A stretch of 64,000 nt of DNA from Desulfosarcina sp. BuS5 (GTDB taxonomy: Bacteria; Desulfobacterota; Desulfobacteria; Desulfobacterales; BuS5): assembly GCF_028752835.1 (NCBI RefSeq), contig NZ_CP087952.1, positions 1,593,041-1,657,040 on the forward strand. Reading direction: 5' to 3'. This document shows, one piece after another, positions 60,498-64,000 of this stretch. How positions within the stretch are numbered: position 1 is the stretch's first letter; every line of letters begins with the position of its first letter. Below the pieces are notes generated by a model. It saw only the letters and a list, made by a program, of their open reading frames with translations, made no database searches and was not told where the DNA came from. A program made the position numbers and the translations under genes.

Positions 60498-62099
60498 ATG
60501 CGATTTTTCAACACAGCAGGCCCTGTTAATTGCGATGACCATTACTCTCTTTCTCCGCTTGATCGGTTTGATCTGGAAGAAATTCTCTCCTTGATTGCGC
60601 AAAAGAAATATTTTGTTCTCCATGCCCCAAGACAAACCGGCAAAACAACCTGCCTGCTGGCATTAATGGATTATCTGAACAAAAAAGGAGAATATAAGTG
60701 CCTCTACATCAATGTGGAATCAGCCCAGGGTGCAAGGGAGAATGTGTACAGGGGGATCCAGGCGATCTTCAGCGAGCTTGCTGATGGGGCTCAACTCTTT
60801 TTGAAAGATGATTTTCTCGAGAAGATTTTTGCTCAAGTCCTGGAGGAGAGAGGGGAGGATCATGCCCTTAACAGCCTTTTGAGGCAATGGTGTGAAAGGA
60901 GTGAAAAACCGGTTATCCTTCTTATTGATGAAATTGATAGTCTGGTAGGAGATACTCTCATTTCAGTTCTTCGACAGATTCGTTCGGGATATATCAAACG
61001 TCCTCATGCCTTTCCTCAATCTATTATACTATGCGGTATCAGGGATGTCCGTGATTACAGGATTCATTCGTCACGAGAAAAAGTGATAATCACAGGCGGA
61101 AGCGCCTTTAACATAAAGGCCAAATCTCTTCGTTTGGATAATTTCACCAAAAATGAAATCAGAAACTTATATAACCAGCATACAGTGGAAACAGGCCAGA
61201 AGTTTGAATCCGGATGTATTGATTTTATCTGGGAGCTTACCTCCGGGCAACCCTGGCTCGTAAATGCACTCGGTTATGAAGTTTGCTTTGAAATGAAAAA
61301 TGGCCGGGATCGAAAAAATCATATCACATCTTCCATGATTGAGCAGGCAAAGGAAAACATTATCATAAGACGTGAAACACATATTGATCAGCTTACGGAC
61401 AAGCTGAAAGAAAATCGCGTCAAACGGGTTGTAGAGCCGATTTTAACAGGCAAAAGAGTAGAAACAGGATTCTGTTCCGATGATGTTCAATATGTGGTTG
61501 ACCTTGGTCTGATATCCCTTGAGCAAAATGGCGAGCTTAATATAGCCAACAGGATATATCATGAAGTAATTCCAAGGGAACTCACCTGGAACGCTCAAAT
61601 GGGGATTCAGGAGAAAACCGCCTGGTATATTACCCCTTATGGTTTGCTTGATATGAATAAGCTTTTATCCTCTTTTCAGGAATTTTTCCGTGAGCATTCA
61701 GAGCATTGGATAGAAAGGTTTCAGTACAAGGAGGCCGGGCCACAGCTTTTGCTTCAGGCATTTCTGCAAAGGATAGTAAACAGCGGAGGAAGAGTTGAAC
61801 GGGAATACGGATTGGGCCGGATGAGAACGGATCTCCTTGTGATATGGCCGGTAAAAGCTCAAAGCCTTGAGGCAAAAGAAACACAAAAAATAGTTATTGA
61901 ACTTAAAGTATTACACAAGAGCCTTGAGGCGACTATAAAAGATGGCGCTTTTCAAACCGCTGAATATATGGATCGATGCGGAACATCGGATGGTCATCTG
62001 GTTATATTTGATAAAAGAAAAGATATAAGTTGGGATAAAAAGATATTTCGGCGTTCAGAAATATATAAAGACAAAGAAATTGTTGTATGGGGTATGTAG
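60498..62099 (+). CDS. AAA ATPase with PD-(D/E)XK nuclease-like C domain, copy 2 of a close pair
   Basis: A 533-residue protein close to that at 37545 over its full length: MRFFNTAGPVNCDDHYSLSP, P-loop HAPRQTGKTT, Walker B VILLIDEIDSLVGD, GQPWLVNALGYE, and GLGRMRTDLLVIWP with IVIELKV. GGGAGG lies upstream of the ATG at 60498, which is preferred over 60462. It sits after the efflux operon, as copy 1 sits after the ABC importer operon. Function unknown; recent duplication within this region or repeated acquisition is implied. Confidence 0.85.
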   Translation: MRFFNTAGPVNCDDHYSLSPLDRFDLEEILSLIAQKKYFVLHAPRQTGKTTCLLALMDYLNKKGEYKCLYINVESAQGARENVYRGIQAIFSELADGAQLFLKDDFLEKIFAQVLEERGEDHALNSLLRQWCERSEKPVILLIDEIDSLVGDTLISVLRQIRSGYIKRPHAFPQSIILCGIRDVRDYRIHSSREKVIITGGSAFNIKAKSLRLDNFTKNEIRNLYNQHTVETGQKFESGCIDFIWELTSGQPWLVNALGYEVCFEMKNGRDRKNHITSSMIEQAKENIIIRRETHIDQLTDKLKENRVKRVVEPILTGKRVETGFCSDDVQYVVDLGLISLEQNGELNIANRIYHEVIPRELTWNAQMGIQEKTAWYITPYGLLDMNKLLSSFQEFFREHSEHWIERFQYKEAGPQLLLQAFLQRIVNSGGRVEREYGLGRMRTDLLVIWPVKAQSLEAKETQKIVIELKVLHKSLEATIKDGAFQTAEYMDRCGTSDGHLVIFDKRKDISWDKKIFRRSEIYKDKEIVVWGM

Positions 62100-62152
62100 T
62101 CCATTATCATGAAAAACAATTTTATCAACCAGGTGAATGTGTTATTAATTTT

Positions 62153-62277
62153 TTTATTTGCTGATTATAATTCTATTGTCAAAAAGGGAGATATAGTCGC
62201 AAAAATAGAACCGGAACTGTATAAAAGTGATTTGGAAGAAGGAAACGCGAGATTAAAGACTGCCCTGGCAAACTAGG
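62153..62277 (+). pseudogene. Duplicated fragment of the MacA-like gene
   Basis: About 125 bases match 57113-57237 with roughly six differences (TGATTATAATTCTATTGTCA; AAAAAGGGAGATATAGTCGC) and end at TGGCAAACTAGGA. No start or continuation exists. It marks a second rearrangement scar, joined directly to a TetR-type fragment. Confidence 0.85.
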
Positions 62278-62280
62278 AAA

Positions 62281-62624
62281 AAACAGGCTTGCGGGTCCTG
62301 AGCGACGGCGCCAAATACTGGTGCAAGCCCAGAAATTGTGTGCCAAAAAGGGCTTTGCCGGAACAACTCTGGATGAAATCGCCCGGGAGGCAGGGGTGAG
62401 CCGGGCCCTGATTGTTCAGCATTTTGGAGGAATACATCTCAAAAAGAATCGAGGAGGGTGTTTTTATAGAGATTAATCCATACCATGCAGCGGTTGGTTT
62501 TGGAGCCATGTTAACCCAACTGCTGCTTCAGGAGGTAACTGTCGAGGATATTCCTGACAGAAATACGTTCATGTCCACCATTGAAACCATGATTCAATTG
62601 TTGGTTAATGGTCTTAAAAAATAA
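62281..62624 (+). pseudogene. TetR-family regulator remnant with internal deletion
   Basis: The HTH part reads RRRQILVQAQKLCAKKGFAG, TTLDEIAREAGVSRALIVQH, FGG. It then jumps in another frame to YISKRIEEGVFIEINPYHAA and ends [19 protein letters not shown], a TetR C terminus. Roughly 90 middle residues are missing and the frames differ. It may once have regulated the adjacent efflux system. Confidence 0.8.
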
Positions 62625-62665
62625 ATTTTTTATCAGTTCTAATGAACCTTATGGAAGGAGGAAGG

Positions 62666-62995
62666 ATGATCATTTATTCAGAAGACTATAAAAAACTAAT
62701 AAGGTTTCATGGGCATTCTTGTCCCGGGCTTGCTATTGGTTATCGGGTAGTCGAGGTAGCAATTGAAAAAGGTGGTTTTAAAAAAGCCAGAAATGAGGAA
62801 TTGATTGCCATTGTAGAAAATAACTCCTGTAGTGTCGATGCTATCCAGTTCTTTCTGAGCTGTACATTTGGAAAAGGGAATCTCCTTTTTAAGGATTACG
62901 GAAAGCAGGTTTTCACCTTTGTAGAGAGAACCACAGGAAAGGGCCTGAGAGTGAGTTTGCGCCCGGGAATATGGAACAGTTTTTTGAACATTTAA
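62666..62995 (+). CDS. FmdE-like protein 3, short or truncated
   Basis: A 109-residue protein: [20 protein letters not shown] contains the HGHSCPG motif, then [40 protein letters not shown]. The usual FmdE tail and zinc ribbon are absent; the frame overlaps the next open frame near 62971, where the original C-terminal part seems to have been replaced. GGAAGGAGGAAGG precedes the ATG. No leader motif of the A-D type lies upstream. It may be a functional short FmdE or a truncation. Confidence 0.7.
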   Translation: MIIYSEDYKKLIRFHGHSCPGLAIGYRVVEVAIEKGGFKKARNEELIAIVENNSCSVDAIQFFLSCTFGKGNLLFKDYGKQVFTFVERTTGKGLRVSLRPGIWNSFLNI

Positions 62996-63652
62996 GGTTT
63001 TCGGTGTTGGGAGAATGGTACATTGTGGGAGAATTTAGAGGGAACGAGGTTCTTTCTACCCAGGGGACATTGGGAGATATCAAGGGAAGGCCTGACGAAA
63101 ATGATCTTTTGAATGTGGAGACAAAAGTAAAAAATCTTCTCCAAAAGATAAAATCGGTTGGGGAGAACAAATATCCATCTGAATTTACACCAAATGCCCT
63201 AAAATTTATGTCAGAAAATACTGATTTTCTCGGCGCGTTTAAAAAGCTAAAGGAAATTCAGGGGAAAACAAGTTCTCTCGAGGATGGAACAAAAGCGCTT
63301 ATAGGGATAGCTCTTTCATCCGCTTATAAGGGCTCGCTCAAAAATAACTTTACATTTTAAGCGCCGATGCATCCCACCTGGCTACGTTCCGAAAACGCAG
63401 AAATATCTTGATATTCCTGCGTTTTCGCGCCTTGCCAGCCAAGCGCCTCAACACTTAAAATTGCTAATTTATTTTTGAGCGAACCCTAAGTGCAGAGATT
63501 GCTTAAAGTTTCATATTTTGGAAGCATTGGAGAGAGGAATGACTGAAGTGGAGATAAAAGACGCTTTATTTGCCGGAGGGATTATTGGAGGCACCCCATT
63601 TTTTTCCTTTGCTTTTGATGTGTTGAAAGAACTTGATCTTATAGAGAATTGA
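62971..63652 (+). pseudogene. Carboxymuconolactone-decarboxylase/AhpD-like protein interrupted by a miniature element
   Basis: Before the insert: FKKLKEIQGKTSSLEDGTKA, LIGIALSSAYK. After it: CRDCLKFHILEALERGMTEV, EIKDALFAGGIIGGTPFFSF, AFDVLKELDLIEN and stop. Removing the element and one TAA restores 522 bases, 173 residues, with the AhpD-type CxxCxxxH motif (CRDCLKFH) directly at the joint. The first 80 or so residues (EWYIVGEFRGNEVLSTQG) are unfamiliar and may derive from a fusion with the preceding FmdE-like gene. Confidence 0.85.
63330..63486. mobile_element. 157-bp miniature inverted-repeat element with TAA target duplication
   Basis: GGGCTCGCTCAAAAATAA at the left is matched by TTATTTTTGAGCGAACCC at the right with one difference. 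TAA flanks both sides (63327-63329, 63487-63489). The centre has an 11-bp hairpin, CGAAAACGCAG...CTGCGTTTTCG. The size, TAA duplication and GGG ends are those of the 159-bp element at 53196, but the sequences differ. Confidence 0.9.
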
Positions 63653-63684
63653 AATGGAATATTTAGACAATCAAGGAGGAATTT

Positions 63685-64000
63685 ATGGAACTAAAACCGG
63701 AAATGTTTAAAAGATTTTTGCCGTTGCCCGTTACACTCATCACCACCGTTGACCAGAAAGGTATACCCAATGCTGCTCCTTACAGTTGCGTAATGCCAAT
63801 ACTGAGGCCACTTGATCTTATTGCTCTGGCTTCGGCCCTGCCTCGCGATACGTTGAGAAACATCCGGGAAACAAATGAGTTTGTGGTCAATGTGATAGGA
63901 AATCCTTCTTTTAGAAAAGCGATTAAGTGTGCTAAAAGCTACCCGCCGGAGATCAATGAACTTGAGGAGGTGGATCTCGAAACTATTTCTTCAAAGAAGG
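63685..64000 (+). CDS. Flavin reductase family protein (FMN-binding), 3'-truncated by window edge
   Basis: The first 105 residues are present: MELKPEMFKRFLPLPVTLIT, TVDQKGIPNAAPYSCVMPIL, DTLRNIRETNEFVVNVIGN. This is the split-barrel flavin reductase-like/FMN-binding fold. AAGGAGG lies eight bases upstream. Members include flavoredoxin-like electron carriers of sulfate reducers; the exact role cannot be decided from half the protein. Confidence 0.88.
   Translation, partial: MELKPEMFKRFLPLPVTLITTVDQKGIPNAAPYSCVMPILRPLDLIALASALPRDTLRNIRETNEFVVNVIGNPSFRKAIKCAKSYPPEINELEEVDLETISSKK

Noticed and set aside
1-64000. CRISPR arrays, rRNA and tRNA genes
   Set aside because: No regularly spaced direct repeats with unique spacers, and no rRNA or cloverleaf-like sequence was recognised. 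Repeats found are palindromes or dispersed elements.

Overview
The window reads as a stretch of a Gram-negative anaerobe's chromosome, most likely Desulfobacterota (Desulfobacterales-like). That assignment is inference from gene style (FmdE-family and CooT-family proteins, TonB systems combined with a nickel/peptide ABC importer, long AT-rich spacers full of palindromic repeats). No rRNA or tRNA gene is present to confirm it. Both ends cut genes: groEL on the left and a flavin-reductase-like gene on the right.

Region 1 (1-16.3 kb) is mostly core genome: groEL, a small unknown gene, RNase J, FtsK, an MFS exporter with a radical SAM partner, a DEAD-box helicase, HflX, and a cysE-cysK cysteine pair. 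It also holds a deletion scar that joins the C-terminal halves of ettA and a spermidine-synthase-like gene, and two related non-coding elements with terminal inverted repeats.

Region 2 (16.3-27.8 kb) is accessory: a decayed REP-associated transposase between perfect 19-bp inverted repeats, an AlbA_2/Schlafen-type protein, a Pif1-HRDC helicase, and the stub of an AAA ATPase gene cut by an IS66-like element. That element carries a DruA-like (DUF4338) gene and is itself split by a group II intron. An AAA ATPase/PD-(D/E)XK protein follows; two more proteins of this ATPase-nuclease architecture lie at 37.5 and 60.5 kb.

Region 3 (28-64 kb) looks like a metal (probably nickel) acquisition and handling island. 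It has TonB receptors (one split by an IS4-type element with a 5-bp target duplication, one with an in-frame stop, two as remnants), a five-component peptide/nickel ABC importer with a permease-ATPase fusion, ExbB-ExbD-TonB, a NikL-like protein, three FmdE-like genes, two CooT-like nickel-binding proteins, two tetrapyrrole-methylase-fold proteins with signal peptides, and a TolC-MacA-MacB-type efflux system. Nickel is inferred from the NikL, CooT and Nik-like families; the substrate is not proven.

The most novel signals are non-coding. A two-hairpin leader motif with a conserved GGAAGG core and a terminator-like U tract occurs four times, before a TonB receptor, a DxDxDG-repeat protein and two fmdE copies. 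A second hairpin motif lies about 150-160 nt upstream of both large TonB receptors. Together they may form an undescribed RNA-controlled metal-uptake regulon. Several miniature elements can be delimited to the base because an empty paralogous site or the interrupted reading frame is present: two of about 158 bp with TAA duplications, and a 101-bp pair with TA duplications that shares a core but has different, still self-complementary arms.
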